Origin: Sphingopyxis macrogoltabida | GTDB taxonomy: Bacteria; Pseudomonadota; Alphaproteobacteria; Sphingomonadales; Sphingomonadaceae | Direction: 5' to 3' | Length of the DNA: 64,000 bases | Assembly (NCBI RefSeq): GCF_001314325.1 | Contig: NZ_CP009429.1 | Location: 3,596,501-3,660,500 of the forward strand | Shown here: piece by piece, positions 49,894 to 58,883 of the stretch | Numbering within the stretch: the stretch's first letter is position 1 | How the letters are laid out: each line of letters begins with the position of its first letter | Notes under the pieces: generated by a model | What the model was told of the DNA's origin: nothing | Database searches by the model: none | The model's input: only the letters and a program-made list of their open reading frames with translations | Translations under genes and position numbers: made by a program

Positions 49894-50739
49894 ATGCGCT
49901 TCGAAGGAACCAGCGCCTATATCGCCACCGACGACCTGAAGGTCGCGGTCAACGCCGCTACCTTGCTGCGCCGCCCGCTGCTCGTGAAGGGCGAACCCGG
50001 CACCGGCAAGACCGTGCTCGCCGAAGAGATCGCCAAGGCTTTCGACGCGCCGCTGATCACCTGGAACATCAAGTCGACGACCAAGGCGCAGCAGGGCCTC
50101 TATGAATATGACGCCGTCGCGCGCCTCCGCGACGGCCAGCTCGGCGAAGAGCGGGTCCACGACATCCGCAACTATATCCGCAAGGGCAAATTGTGGGAGG
50201 CCTTCACCTCGCCCAAGCTCCCCGTCCTGCTGATCGACGAGATCGACAAGGCCGACATCGAATTCCCGAACGACCTGCTCCAGGAACTCGATCGCATGGC
50301 CTTCCATGTCTACGAGACCGACGAGACGATCGTCGCGAAGGAGCGCCCGATCGTCGTCATCACCTCAAACAACGAAAAGGAACTGCCGGACGCCTTCCTG
50401 CGCCGCTGCTTCTTCCACTATATCAAATTCCCCGACCGCGACACGATGGCCGAGATCGTCGAGGTCCATTTCCCCGGCATCCAGAAGACGCTGGTCAGCC
50501 GCGCGATGGACATCTTCTACGAGGTCCGCGAAGTTCCGGGCCTCAAGAAGAAGCCGTCGACGAGCGAGCTGATCGACTGGCTGAAGCTGCTCCTCAACGA
50601 GGATATGCCGCTCGAAGTGCTCCAGAACCGCGACGTCGGCAAGGCGATCCCGCCGCTCCACGGCGCGCTGCTCAAGAACGAGCAGGATGTGATGCTGTTC
50701 GAAAAGCTGGCGTTCATGGCGCGGCGGCAGGGAAGCTGA
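49894..50739 (+). CDS. MoxR-family AAA+ ATPase
   Basis: 281 residues. Walker A GEPGTGKT (33-40), Walker B VLLIDE (111-116), sensor 1 VVITSNNEKELPDAF and an arginine finger in FLRRCFFHYIKFP. MoxR proteins act as chaperones that activate metalloenzymes or other complexes, together with a VWA protein. The VWA partner is at 52498-53676, but a chemoreceptor gene on the opposite strand and two repeats lie between them. Confidence 0.93.
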   Translation: MRFEGTSAYIATDDLKVAVNAATLLRRPLLVKGEPGTGKTVLAEEIAKAFDAPLITWNIKSTTKAQQGLYEYDAVARLRDGQLGEERVHDIRNYIRKGKLWEAFTSPKLPVLLIDEIDKADIEFPNDLLQELDRMAFHVYETDETIVAKERPIVVITSNNEKELPDAFLRRCFFHYIKFPDRDTMAEIVEVHFPGIQKTLVSRAMDIFYEVREVPGLKKKPSTSELIDWLKLLLNEDMPLEVLQNRDVGKAIPPLHGALLKNEQDVMLFEKLAFMARRQGS

Positions 50740-50744
50740 ATATT

Positions 50745-50824
50745 ATCGTCGTCCCAGCGAAAGCTGGGACCGCCATCGACGAAGCGCTCCCGGTTGAGCG
50801 ATCCCAGCTTTCGCCGGGATGACG
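50745..50824. repeat. Palindromic intergenic repeat (GTCCCAGCGAAAGCTGGGAC type)
   Basis: Left arm 50745-50770 has the palindrome GTCCCAGCGAAAGCTGGGAC; right arm 50800-50824 is its inverted relative (ATCCCAGCTTTCGCCGGGAT). It lies between the convergent MoxR and chemoreceptor genes and may end both transcripts. Confidence 0.85.
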
Positions 50825-50825
50825 G

Positions 50826-52223
50826 CTATAATTGATACGCCACCTCGACGTCGCCCCAGCGGCGGCCGTTGATGATCGCTGGCATGTAGACGTTGCGCAC
50901 CGTCACATAATTGATCCCGTCGCCTTCCTGGCGATAGACCATCATGAAAAAGGGCGCCGTGCTGCGTTTGGCGGCCGCGTCGGCTTCGTCATAGAGGATG
51001 CGGCCGTTCCGGCAGTGCGCCGTGTCATGCGCGACATCGCCCGTCGGCGCGCGCGAGCAGTCGGTGACATGCGTCGGCAGGAAGCCGTTGATGTCGCTCG
51101 CCGACGACATCTTGATTTCGGGATGCTCGGCGACGATGCGGTCGAACAGCGGCCGCCAGTGGATATCGGCCCAGTCGCAGAGGCTGGTGCGGAAACGTTC
51201 GGGGTTCGACCCCGGCACGCGAACATAATCGGTATCGAAGACCTGCTCCATCGACAGCCTGCCCGCGGCGATCGCACCTTCGGCGAGCGCGACGAACTCA
51301 TCGCGCACCTGCGCGGCAAGCTCGACAATCGCCGAATCCTGCGGGCTGACCCCGGCCGAGATCACCGCGTTGAACATGCGGTTCGACACATGCTCCATCG
51401 ACAAGATGCTGTCGTGCGTTTCACCCAGCGTCGCGCCATTGTCGCGCACCGATGCGACGACGCGGTCGAGCGCGCCGCGCACCTTGGCGCCATTGGCATG
51501 GACCATCGCCGAACTCTGCGCGATCCGATCGCTCTGGTCGTCGAGCAGCGCCACCAGATGCGTCGCATCGTGCAGCGCGTCGGTGATCGTTTCGAACTGC
51601 GCTTCGGCGCGGCTCGACTGTTCGACCCCCGACTGGATTTCGGCGACCAGGCCGCCCGCTTCGGCCGCGAGGCTGCCGATGCTGCGGCGGATCTCGTCGG
51701 TCGCGCTGCGCGTGTTCTGCGCCAGCTTCTTCACCTCGGCCGCGACCACGGCAAAGGTGCGCCCGGCATCGCCCGCGCGCTCGGCCTCGATCGCGGCGTT
51801 GAGTGCCAGCATGTTGGTGGTCTTGGCGATCGACTCGATCGACTGGCTGACCTGCTGCACCTGCTCCATGACCGCGGCAAAATTGGTGACGTGCGCGCCC
51901 AGCCGCGCGACGAGATCGATCACCGAGCGGAATTCGGTGACCGCCGCGTTGACGCGTTCGGCACCGGCGTCGAGTTGCTCGCACGCGCGCGCCGACAGCA
52001 GTTTCGCTTCGTCGGTCGAATCGGCGATCTGGCGCTGATCGGCCTCCAGGCCGACGACATATTCCTCGAGCCGGCCGAGTTCGCCGATCTGGCGTTCCAT
52101 CTGGTCGGTCGCGCGCTTGATCCGGCCGGCAGCATCGCTGCACCCGACCGCCAGCGCGCCACAGTCGCTCGCGACCGATTGGTCGAGGATCGGAGCCGCC
52201 GGGTCGATCGGATCGAATTTCAT
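50826..52223 (-). CDS. Soluble methyl-accepting chemotaxis protein with C-terminal sensor domain
   Basis: 465 residues from ATG 52223. There is no transmembrane segment. The signalling hairpin comes first ([40 protein letters not shown], about 120-175, given as a range here), and a C-terminal domain follows ([44 protein letters not shown]). That C-terminal domain is found on many cytoplasmic chemoreceptors and probably senses an internal ligand or redox state. The order is the reverse of classical receptors. No other che genes are in the window. Confidence 0.9.
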   Translation of the reverse strand: MKFDPIDPAAPILDQSVASDCGALAVGCSDAAGRIKRATDQMERQIGELGRLEEYVVGLEADQRQIADSTDEAKLLSARACEQLDAGAERVNAAVTEFRSVIDLVARLGAHVTNFAAVMEQVQQVSQSIESIAKTTNMLALNAAIEAERAGDAGRTFAVVAAEVKKLAQNTRSATDEIRRSIGSLAAEAGGLVAEIQSGVEQSSRAEAQFETITDALHDATHLVALLDDQSDRIAQSSAMVHANGAKVRGALDRVVASVRDNGATLGETHDSILSMEHVSNRMFNAVISAGVSPQDSAIVELAAQVRDEFVALAEGAIAAGRLSMEQVFDTDYVRVPGSNPERFRTSLCDWADIHWRPLFDRIVAEHPEIKMSSASDINGFLPTHVTDCSRAPTGDVAHDTAHCRNGRILYDEADAAAKRSTAPFFMMVYRQEGDGINYVTVRNVYMPAIINGRRWGDVEVAYQL

Positions 52224-52333
52224 TGCGCCACCCACTTTGGATTAATCTGCGGGTGATGACCGATAATGGTTAACGCGCGGTCAATGGGCGAGGCGACGGC
52301 ATCGGGGTGGAGAGCTGCCGTTCGCTCTTTGGT

Positions 52334-52418
52334 GTACCCCGGCGAAAGCCGGGGCCCAGGGCGTTAGAAGGCCGAGGTTGCGGAATGGCACTCTGGGCCC
52401 CGGCTTTCGCCGGGGTAC
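52334..52418. repeat. Palindromic intergenic repeat (CCCCGGCGAAAGCCGGGG type)
   Basis: Left arm 52334-52359 and right arm 52393-52418 are near-perfect inverted copies; each contains CCCCGGCGAAAGCCGGGG or its complement. It lies in the divergent gap between the chemoreceptor and VWA genes, so it cannot be a simple terminator for either. It is of the same general design as 50745-50824. Confidence 0.88.
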
Positions 52419-52497
52419 AGCAACCGCCCAAAACCCGCGCACCTTCCGTTTACGTAAAGCAGTTGCACCCTTCCGCGCGACAGAGTACCCCTGACCC

Positions 52498-53676
52498 ATG
52501 TTTTTCGGCTTCCTCGACGAGCTTCGCGCCGCGGGCATTCCCGCCAGCCTGAAAGAGCATCTGATGTTGCTGGAGGCGCTCGACCGCGAGGTGATCGACC
52601 GCAGCCCCGAGCAATTCTATTACCTCAGCCGCGCGATCTATGTGAAGGACGAAGGCCTGCTCGACCGCTTCGACCAGGTGTTCAACAAGGTCTTCAAGGG
52701 CATCATCTCGGACTATGGCCAGAACCCCGTCGACGTCCCCGCCGACTGGCTGAAGGCGGTCGCCGAGAAATTCCTGACCCCCGAGGAAATGGCCGCGATC
52801 GAGTCGCTCGGCGACTGGGACAAGATCATGGAGACGCTGAAAGAGCGGCTCGAGGAACAGCAGAAGCGCCACGAGGGCGGCAGCAAGTGGATCGGCACCG
52901 GCGGCACCTCGCCGTTCGGCAATTCGGGCTATAACCCCGAAGGCGTGCGGATCGGCGGCGAGAGCAAGCACAAGCGCGCGCTCAAGGTCTGGGAAAAGCG
53001 CGAGTTCCAGAACCTCGACAACACCAAGGAACTCGGCACCCGCAACATCAAGATCGCGCTCCGCCGTCTGCGCAAGTTCGCACGCGAAGGCGCCGCCGAC
53101 GAGCTCGATATCCCGGGCACGATCGACGGCACGGCGCGGCAGGGCTGGCTCGACATCAAAATGCGCCCCGAGCGGCGCAATGCGGTGAAGTTGCTGCTGT
53201 TCCTCGACGTCGGCGGATCGATGGACCCGTTCATCAAGCTCTGCGAAGAATTGTTCAGCGCCGCGACCACCGAATTCAAGAATCTCGAATTCTTCTATTT
53301 CCACAACTGCCCCTATGAAGGCGTGTGGAAGGACAACAAGCGCCGCTGGTCCGAACGCCACCAGATGTGGGACATCCTCCACAAATATGGCCATGATTAT
53401 AAGGTGATCTTCGTCGGCGACGCGTCGATGAGCGCGTATGAAATCACCCATCCGGGCGGCAGCGTCGAACATTTCAACGAGGAATCGGGCGCGGTCTGGC
53501 TCCAGCGGATCACCCATGTCTATCCCGCCGCCGTGTGGCTGAACCCGGTGCCCGAGGCGCATTGGGGCTACACCCAGTCGGTGAAGCTGATCAAGCAACT
53601 GATGAACGACCGCATGTATCCGCTGACCCTTGCGGGCCTCGACGATGCGATGCGCGAGCTGACGCGAAAGCATTGA
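52498..53676 (+). CDS. VWA-domain (CoxE-like) protein, MoxR partner
   Basis: A 392-residue protein. The N-terminal half is helical (MFFGFLDELRAAGIPASLKEHLM is typical of the group). The C-terminal VWA domain has a full MIDAS motif Asp237-x-Gly-x-Ser241 (DVGGSMDPF). The family works with MoxR ATPases, here the one at 49894-50739. No signal or membrane segment, so cytoplasmic. It is followed 7 bp later by the DUF2314 gene. Confidence 0.92.
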   Translation: MFFGFLDELRAAGIPASLKEHLMLLEALDREVIDRSPEQFYYLSRAIYVKDEGLLDRFDQVFNKVFKGIISDYGQNPVDVPADWLKAVAEKFLTPEEMAAIESLGDWDKIMETLKERLEEQQKRHEGGSKWIGTGGTSPFGNSGYNPEGVRIGGESKHKRALKVWEKREFQNLDNTKELGTRNIKIALRRLRKFAREGAADELDIPGTIDGTARQGWLDIKMRPERRNAVKLLLFLDVGGSMDPFIKLCEELFSAATTEFKNLEFFYFHNCPYEGVWKDNKRRWSERHQMWDILHKYGHDYKVIFVGDASMSAYEITHPGGSVEHFNEESGAVWLQRITHVYPAAVWLNPVPEAHWGYTQSVKLIKQLMNDRMYPLTLAGLDDAMRELTRKH

Positions 53677-53683
53677 ACGGCGC

Positions 53684-54376
53684 ATGGCGCTGCCGTCGTT
53701 GATCCGGCGCCTGTTTGGCCGATACGCGATCGAAGACCCGCGGCCGGTTGCGGAAAATGCGCCCTATACCTTCGAGCTGCCGTCCGAAAACGAACTGCTC
53801 GCGGTCGCACCCGGCGATCTCGTCAAGCTGATGTTTCGTTCGATCCCCGCCGGCCAATGGGAGGTCGAACGCATGTGGGTTATCGTCACCGCGGCCGACG
53901 GCGCGCATCTGGCCGGGACGCTCGACAATCATCCGGGCGACATGCCGCAATTGAAGGCCGGCGACCGCGTGAGCTTCGAACGCAGGCACATCATCGACAT
54001 CATGTGGGACGATAATCGCACCGTACCGCCACCCCCGGCACCCGAACGGCGCGATTATTGGGACCGCTGTTTCGTCGATAATGCGATTCTCGACGGCCGC
54101 CGCAAGGTCGAATTTCTGTATCGCGAAGAGCCCGATCCGCCGCGCGACGACGACAAATTTTCCGACAGCGGCTGGCGGATCGAAAGCGATCCCCCCGATA
54201 TGTTCGACATCGAGAGCGGCAACGCGCCTTTCAGCTATGTCGCTCTCGGCGCCGTGCTGAACCGCGACGACAGCTGGCTGCACCTGATCGACGCTCCGGT
54301 CGGTAGCGCCTTCGAGCGCGACCCGGATACGGGCCGGTTCGTCGCGGCCGACATGCCCGTCCACGATCCCGAGTGA
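53684..54376 (+). CDS. DUF2314 / Imm33-like domain protein
   Basis: A 230-residue soluble protein. The N-terminal half has the DUF2314 pattern (GDLVKLMFRS, ERMWVIVTAADG, GTLDNHP, GDRVSFER). The C-terminal part has DDKFSDSGWRI, the core of DUF2185/Imm33 domains found in some immunity proteins. No toxin gene lies nearby, so a toxin-immunity role is not supported. It is probably co-transcribed with the VWA gene. Confidence 0.75.
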   Translation: MALPSLIRRLFGRYAIEDPRPVAENAPYTFELPSENELLAVAPGDLVKLMFRSIPAGQWEVERMWVIVTAADGAHLAGTLDNHPGDMPQLKAGDRVSFERRHIIDIMWDDNRTVPPPPAPERRDYWDRCFVDNAILDGRRKVEFLYREEPDPPRDDDKFSDSGWRIESDPPDMFDIESGNAPFSYVALGAVLNRDDSWLHLIDAPVGSAFERDPDTGRFVAADMPVHDPE

Positions 54377-54417
54377 ATTCGCTCGAAATGATCCTCCCAC
54401 AGGGCTAATCCCCGGCG

Positions 54418-55224
54418 ATGATCGACCTCCCCCTCGTCACCATCCTGTTGCTCACCGGCTTCATCAACCTGATCGGTGCGCTGGCTTATGCGGCGCGCAT
54501 CGCGGGGGTGCGGACGCGGCGGATCGCGATGTCCTTCGCGCTGTTCAACATCCTCGTCCTCTTCTCGCGCACTTCGAACAGCTTCCTCGGCCCCTTCCTC
54601 GCCAAGCGGATCGAGACGCGCATCCACGACGGCAGCGGCGCCTCGCTGTTCGTCGACATGCAGTTCGTGCTCGCGGCGGCGAGCATCGCGACCCTGGTCG
54701 GCATCCTGCTCGTCCCCACCGGGCAGCGGATGTTCGCTGCGGCGATCGGCTGGTATCAGGACAATCGTTCGACGACGAAGCTCGCGCTCAAAGCCGTCAG
54801 CCCGAGCGGATGGCGTACGCTCCGCCAGTCGCTCCGCTTCCCGAGCCTGTCGCATCTGAAGGGCTGGCACATGCCAAGGGGCATCGGCTGGGGCGTGCTG
54901 ATCGCCAACTGCCTCGCGCAGTCGCTGCTCGCCGTCGGTGTCGTTGCCTCGCTCTACGCCGGCTATCTCGCCCCCGAATTTCGCGTCACCGCGTCGCAGC
55001 TTTCGGCGCTGATCAACGGCTTCGCGACGATCCTCCTGTTCGCCTTCATCGACCCGCAGCTGTCGGTGATGACCGACGACGCCGTCGAGGGCAAAGTCGA
55101 CGAGGCCGATTTCCGCCGCGCGATCACCTATATATCGCTGAGCCGACTCGCCGGAACGGTCCTTGCGCAGGCATTGCTGCTTCCCGCCGCGATGCTGATC
55201 GCGTGGGTCTCGGTGCATGTCTGA
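54418..55224 (+). CDS. Amj/YdaH-type lipid II flippase homologue (DUF2837)
   Basis: 268 residues with about six or seven membrane helices. The N-terminal pattern INLIGALAYAARIAGVRTRR, SFALFNILVLFSRTSN matches the Amj (B. subtilis YdaH) family, an alternative to MurJ for flipping the peptidoglycan precursor lipid II. Length is normal for the family. It overlaps the next gene by 8 bases. In Bacillus Amj is induced by cell envelope stress; no such control can be read here. The assignment rests on motif memory rather than alignment. Confidence 0.75.
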   Translation: MIDLPLVTILLLTGFINLIGALAYAARIAGVRTRRIAMSFALFNILVLFSRTSNSFLGPFLAKRIETRIHDGSGASLFVDMQFVLAAASIATLVGILLVPTGQRMFAAAIGWYQDNRSTTKLALKAVSPSGWRTLRQSLRFPSLSHLKGWHMPRGIGWGVLIANCLAQSLLAVGVVASLYAGYLAPEFRVTASQLSALINGFATILLFAFIDPQLSVMTDDAVEGKVDEADFRRAITYISLSRLAGTVLAQALLLPAAMLIAWVSVHV

Positions 55225-56422
55225 CGCCGGACGCGGTCACAGCCGCTTCCACGCCGTCCGCACCCGCCTCGAAGCGATGGCCGTCGAACCCGGGCCGCGC
55301 GGCTGGTTCCTCGAATTTCTCGCCTTCGGCTTCAAACAAGGCTGGGCGTGCCTGTTCGGCGGCCTGATGCTCGCGCTGCTCCTCGGCACGCACCTCTTCT
55401 GGCCCGACACCGTGCCGATCCACCGCTACGACGCCATCACCATCGGCGCGGTGCTGATCCAGCTTGGCATGCTCGCCTTCCGGCTCGAAACGCCGAAGGA
55501 AGCCATCGTCATCCTGATCTTCCATATCGTCGGCACGGTGATGGAGCTGTTCAAGACCGCCGCGGGATCGTGGCAATATCCTGAAGCGAGCCTGCTCCAT
55601 ATCGGCGCGGTGCCGCTTTTCTCGGGCTTCATGTACGCCGCGGTCGGCAGCTATATCGCGCGCGTCTGGCGCATCTTCGACTTTCGCTACACGGGCTATC
55701 CGCCGGCATGGGCGAGTTATGCACTCGCCGCCGCAATCTACGTCAATTTTTTCGCACATCACTGGCTGTACGATATCCGCTGGTTCCTGTTCGCCGCGAC
55801 CGCGCTGCTCTTCTGGCGCTGCCAGGTGTGGTTCCGCCCGCTCCACACCCACCGCCGCATGCCGCTGCTCGTCGGCTGGGGCCTCGTCGCGCTGTTCATC
55901 TGGTTCGCCGAAAATATCGGCACCTTCGCGCGCGCGTGGACCTACCCCAGTCAGGACGATGGTTGGCACATGGTCGGGCTCGAAAAGCTCGGCAGCTGGT
56001 ACCTGCTGATGATCATCTCGTTCGTGCTGGTCAGCCTCGTCCAGCGTCCGAAGGCGCCGGAAGGAAACCCGACGGAACGCACGCGCGCCATCTATCCGGA
56101 AGCTCGGTGGATCTTGGCGATTGACGATGGGATGCTGAGCGTGACCGACGACAAAGGCGAGAGGGAGAGCTGCGCTTTGTCCGACATCGCAGGGATCGCC
56201 ATCGAAACCAACGACAGCGGACCTTGGGGGCCCGATATATGGTGGTTGTTCTTCGGGTTGGATGGCGGGCTAAATCTCGCTTACCCGCAAGGTGCGACCG
56301 GCGAAGACATGATCTTGGACTGGGTCACCAAGCTGGCCGGCTTCGATCATTCCGAAATGATCGCTGCAATGGCATCCACCGACAACGCCACCTTCATCGT
56401 CTGGCAACCGACAGCTTCTTAA
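55217..56422 (+). CDS. DUF817 membrane protein with extra C-terminal domain
   Basis: A 401-residue protein. Residues 1-285 are a DUF817 integral membrane domain (FGFKQGWACLFGGLML, LIFHIVGTVMELFKTAAGSW, WFAENIGTFARAWTYPSQ). Residues 295-401 form a soluble domain (ILAIDDGMLSVTDDKGE, GPWGPDIWWLFFGLDGG, GFDHSEMIAAMASTDNATFIVW) that elsewhere occurs as a free-standing small protein. The ATG lies inside the Amj gene. The stop overlaps that of the convergent M24 gene (TTAA at 56419-56422). Confidence 0.85.
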   Translation: MSDAGRGHSRFHAVRTRLEAMAVEPGPRGWFLEFLAFGFKQGWACLFGGLMLALLLGTHLFWPDTVPIHRYDAITIGAVLIQLGMLAFRLETPKEAIVILIFHIVGTVMELFKTAAGSWQYPEASLLHIGAVPLFSGFMYAAVGSYIARVWRIFDFRYTGYPPAWASYALAAAIYVNFFAHHWLYDIRWFLFAATALLFWRCQVWFRPLHTHRRMPLLVGWGLVALFIWFAENIGTFARAWTYPSQDDGWHMVGLEKLGSWYLLMIISFVLVSLVQRPKAPEGNPTERTRAIYPEARWILAIDDGMLSVTDDKGERESCALSDIAGIAIETNDSGPWGPDIWWLFFGLDGGLNLAYPQGATGEDMILDWVTKLAGFDHSEMIAAMASTDNATFIVWQPTAS

Positions 56423-57663
56423 CCGAAAGGCCGGTCGATCGACGGCGGCGGCTCGCTGAACCATTTCGGCCCGCTGTCGGTCATGTAAAAACAATCCTCC
56501 AGCCGGATGCCGAATTCGCCGGGGATATAGATGCCGGGCTCGTTCGAAAAGCACATGCCCGGCGCCAGCGGCGTCGTTTCGCCGTGGACGAGGTTGACCG
56601 GCTCGTGCCCGTCGAGGCCAATGCCGTGGCCGGTGCGGTGCGAGGTACCGGGAAGCCGGTAGCCCGGGCCCCATCCGAGATTCTGATAGAAACCGCGCAC
56701 CGCATCGTCGACGCGCCCCGCCGGCGTGCCGAGCTTTGCCGCGGCAAAGGCGACATCCTGCCCCTTGCGCATCTGGTCCCAGACCTCGCGCTGGCGCGCG
56801 CTGGCCTTGCCATGGACGAAGCTGCGCGAGATGTCCGACTGATAACCATGAACGGTCGCGCCGCAGTCCATCAGCACGACCTCGCCCGCGCGCACCGCCT
56901 GCGGCTTGCCCGATCCGTGCGGATAGGCGCTCGCCTCGCCGAGCAGGATCAGTTCGAACTCGCTTTTGCCGCCCAGCGCCACCGTCGCCGCGCGCATGAT
57001 CGCGCCGATGTCGGCCGGGGTCATCCCCGCCTCGATCCGCGGCGCAGTGTGGCGATAGGCGGCCATGGTGATGTCGGCGGCGATCTGCATCAGCGCGATC
57101 TCCGCAGGCGACTTGTGCATGCGGCAGCCGCGCACGACCGGCGCGCCGTTGACGACCTTTACCTCGGGCATCGCCTTTTCGAGGCCGTCGACCGCGAAAT
57201 AGCGCACCGTCTCCTCGACCCCGATCCGCCCCTTGCCGAGCCCGCGCTTGCCGAGCCATGCCGCGACCGCCGCCAGCGGATTTTCATCCTCGTTCCACGT
57301 CAGCACTTCGGCGTCGATGCCCAGGCTCTCGCGCACCGACGGTTCCTCGAAGAAGGGGGTGACGATCGCCGCCTCGCCCTCGCGCGTCAGCACCGCCGCG
57401 GTCAGCCGCTCGCTCCGCCACCATTCGACGCCGGTGAAATAGACGAGGCTCGACCCCGGCTCGATCAGCAAGGCGCCGATGTCGTTCGCGCGCATCAGCT
57501 CCTTCGCCTTGGCGATCCGCGCCATGCGCTCGTCGCGGCCGATCGGGACCGCCTTGGCGGCAAGGTTCGGCAGCGCCGCCGTGTCGGCGGCGAATGCCGG
57601 CACCGGCAGCGAAGCGGCGAGGCCGGCGAAAGCCGCGGTGCCGATAAATTGCCTTCGGTGCAT
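56419..57663 (-). CDS. M24 family metallopeptidase (Xaa-Pro aminopeptidase-like), Tat-exported
   Basis: 414 residues from ATG 57663; the open frame upstream is Arg-rich and unlikely to be coding. MHRRQFIGTAAFAGLAAS is a Tat signal. All five metal ligands of the pita-bread fold are visible: Asp in MDCGA, Asp in YQSDISR, His in TGHGIG, Glu in NEPGIY and Glu in IRLEDCF. It should remove N-terminal residues before proline in the periplasm. It is the last gene of a DOMON-NamZ-M24 operon, 14 bp after NamZ. Confidence 0.92.
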   Translation of the reverse strand: MHRRQFIGTAAFAGLAASLPVPAFAADTAALPNLAAKAVPIGRDERMARIAKAKELMRANDIGALLIEPGSSLVYFTGVEWWRSERLTAAVLTREGEAAIVTPFFEEPSVRESLGIDAEVLTWNEDENPLAAVAAWLGKRGLGKGRIGVEETVRYFAVDGLEKAMPEVKVVNGAPVVRGCRMHKSPAEIALMQIAADITMAAYRHTAPRIEAGMTPADIGAIMRAATVALGGKSEFELILLGEASAYPHGSGKPQAVRAGEVVLMDCGATVHGYQSDISRSFVHGKASARQREVWDQMRKGQDVAFAAAKLGTPAGRVDDAVRGFYQNLGWGPGYRLPGTSHRTGHGIGLDGHEPVNLVHGETTPLAPGMCFSNEPGIYIPGEFGIRLEDCFYMTDSGPKWFSEPPPSIDRPFG

Positions 57664-57677
57664 CGTTGTTCCCCTCG

Positions 57678-58883
57678 TCAATAGATCAGCAGGTCCGCAA
57701 TTTCCTCGCGCCATGCCGCTTCGTCGGGCAACGCAAGCGCGTCGAGATCGCCCGGCGCGGCGCCCGCGTCGTCGATCCATCCGCGCAGCAACGGCGAACC
57801 GTTGATCACGTCGATCGCCAGCACGTCGTTGGTATACTCATATTTGAAATCGGTGCCGCGCCAGATCGGATAGTCCGGATAGAGCGCGCGGATCGCCTTG
57901 AACCCCAGCGCCTGCACACGCCACGGCCGGAAGGAAGCATGGTCGTACCATGACCCCTCGGCATGGATATGGACGCCGCTGTTCAGCGCGCCGGCATGCT
58001 TGTGAAAGGTCGGCTGGAACCAGATATCGCGCAGCTTGCATCCCGCCAGCCATTCGGGCGCAAGGCGATACATTTCGGCGATGACGGCCTTGGCGTCGAT
58101 ATCAGGCGCACCGAACAGTTCGAGCGGGCGCGTCGTTCCCCGGCCTTCGCTCAGCGTCGCCCCCTCGACCATCACCGTCCCGGCATAGGCGCGCGCCATG
58201 TTGACGTTGGCGGCATTGGGGCTGGGGTTGATCCACACGCGCTCCGCGGGCCAGCCGAAGCCGGGGCCCTCGGGCTGCCACCCGTCCATTTCGATCACCC
58301 GATAATCGACGTCGAGACCGAAGTGGCGGATGAACCAGCGGCCCATCTCGCCCATCGTCAGCCCGTGGCGCATGACCATCGGTCCGGCGCCGACGAAGCT
58401 CTCCCACCCGGCGCGCAGCAGCGTCCCTTCGACGGGACGTCCCGCCGGGTTCGGCCGGTCGAGCACCCACACTGCCTTGCCATGCTCGGCCGCGGCTTCG
58501 AGGATGTAGAGCAAGGTCGTGACATAGGTGTAGATGCGGCAACCCAGATCCTGCAGGTCGACCAGCATCACGTCGAACGTGTGCATCGACTGCCCCGACG
58601 GCCGCCGCACCTCGCCATAGAGGCTGAACACCGGCATGCCATAGGTCGGATCGGTGAAGTCGGGCGACTCCATCATATTGTCCTGCAGGTCACCGCGTAC
58701 GCCATGCTGCGGCCCGAACACCGCAGTGACGTCGATCCCGGCCGCGACCAGCGCATCGAGGCTGTGGGTCAGGTCGGCGGTCACCGAAGCGGGATGCGCG
58801 AGCAACGCAACGCGCTTTCCCTGAAGCGGCGCGCGAAGCGCGGGGTCGGCGAGCAGGCGGTCGATACCGAAAAGGGTCGTCAT
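57678..58883 (-). CDS. DUF1343 family protein (NamZ-type exo-beta-N-acetylmuramidase)
   Basis: 401 residues. The DUF1343 pattern covers the whole protein (FGPQHGVRGD, FSLYGEVRRPS, FDVMLVDLQDLGCRIYTYV, VLDRPNPAGRPVEG, NPSPNAANVNMA, FQPTFHKHAG). NamZ of this family removes terminal MurNAc from peptidoglycan fragments. No signal peptide is seen, so it would act on imported fragments in the cytoplasm, unlike exported homologues. Its ATG overlaps the DOMON gene stop by 4 bases. Confidence 0.9.
   Translation of the reverse strand: MTTLFGIDRLLADPALRAPLQGKRVALLAHPASVTADLTHSLDALVAAGIDVTAVFGPQHGVRGDLQDNMMESPDFTDPTYGMPVFSLYGEVRRPSGQSMHTFDVMLVDLQDLGCRIYTYVTTLLYILEAAAEHGKAVWVLDRPNPAGRPVEGTLLRAGWESFVGAGPMVMRHGLTMGEMGRWFIRHFGLDVDYRVIEMDGWQPEGPGFGWPAERVWINPSPNAANVNMARAYAGTVMVEGATLSEGRGTTRPLELFGAPDIDAKAVIAEMYRLAPEWLAGCKLRDIWFQPTFHKHAGALNSGVHIHAEGSWYDHASFRPWRVQALGFKAIRALYPDYPIWRGTDFKYEYTNDVLAIDVINGSPLLRGWIDDAGAAPGDLDALALPDEAAWREEIADLLIY

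Noticed and set aside
50745..50824. tRNA or small RNA gene in the repeat
   Set aside because: The pairing is two nested palindromes without a cloverleaf, T-loop or CCA, and related elements recur in other gaps.
53684..54376. Toxin-immunity system based on the Imm33-like segment
   Set aside because: No toxin-like gene, secretion signal or polymorphic-toxin cassette lies on either side; the neighbours are a VWA protein and a lipid flippase homologue.
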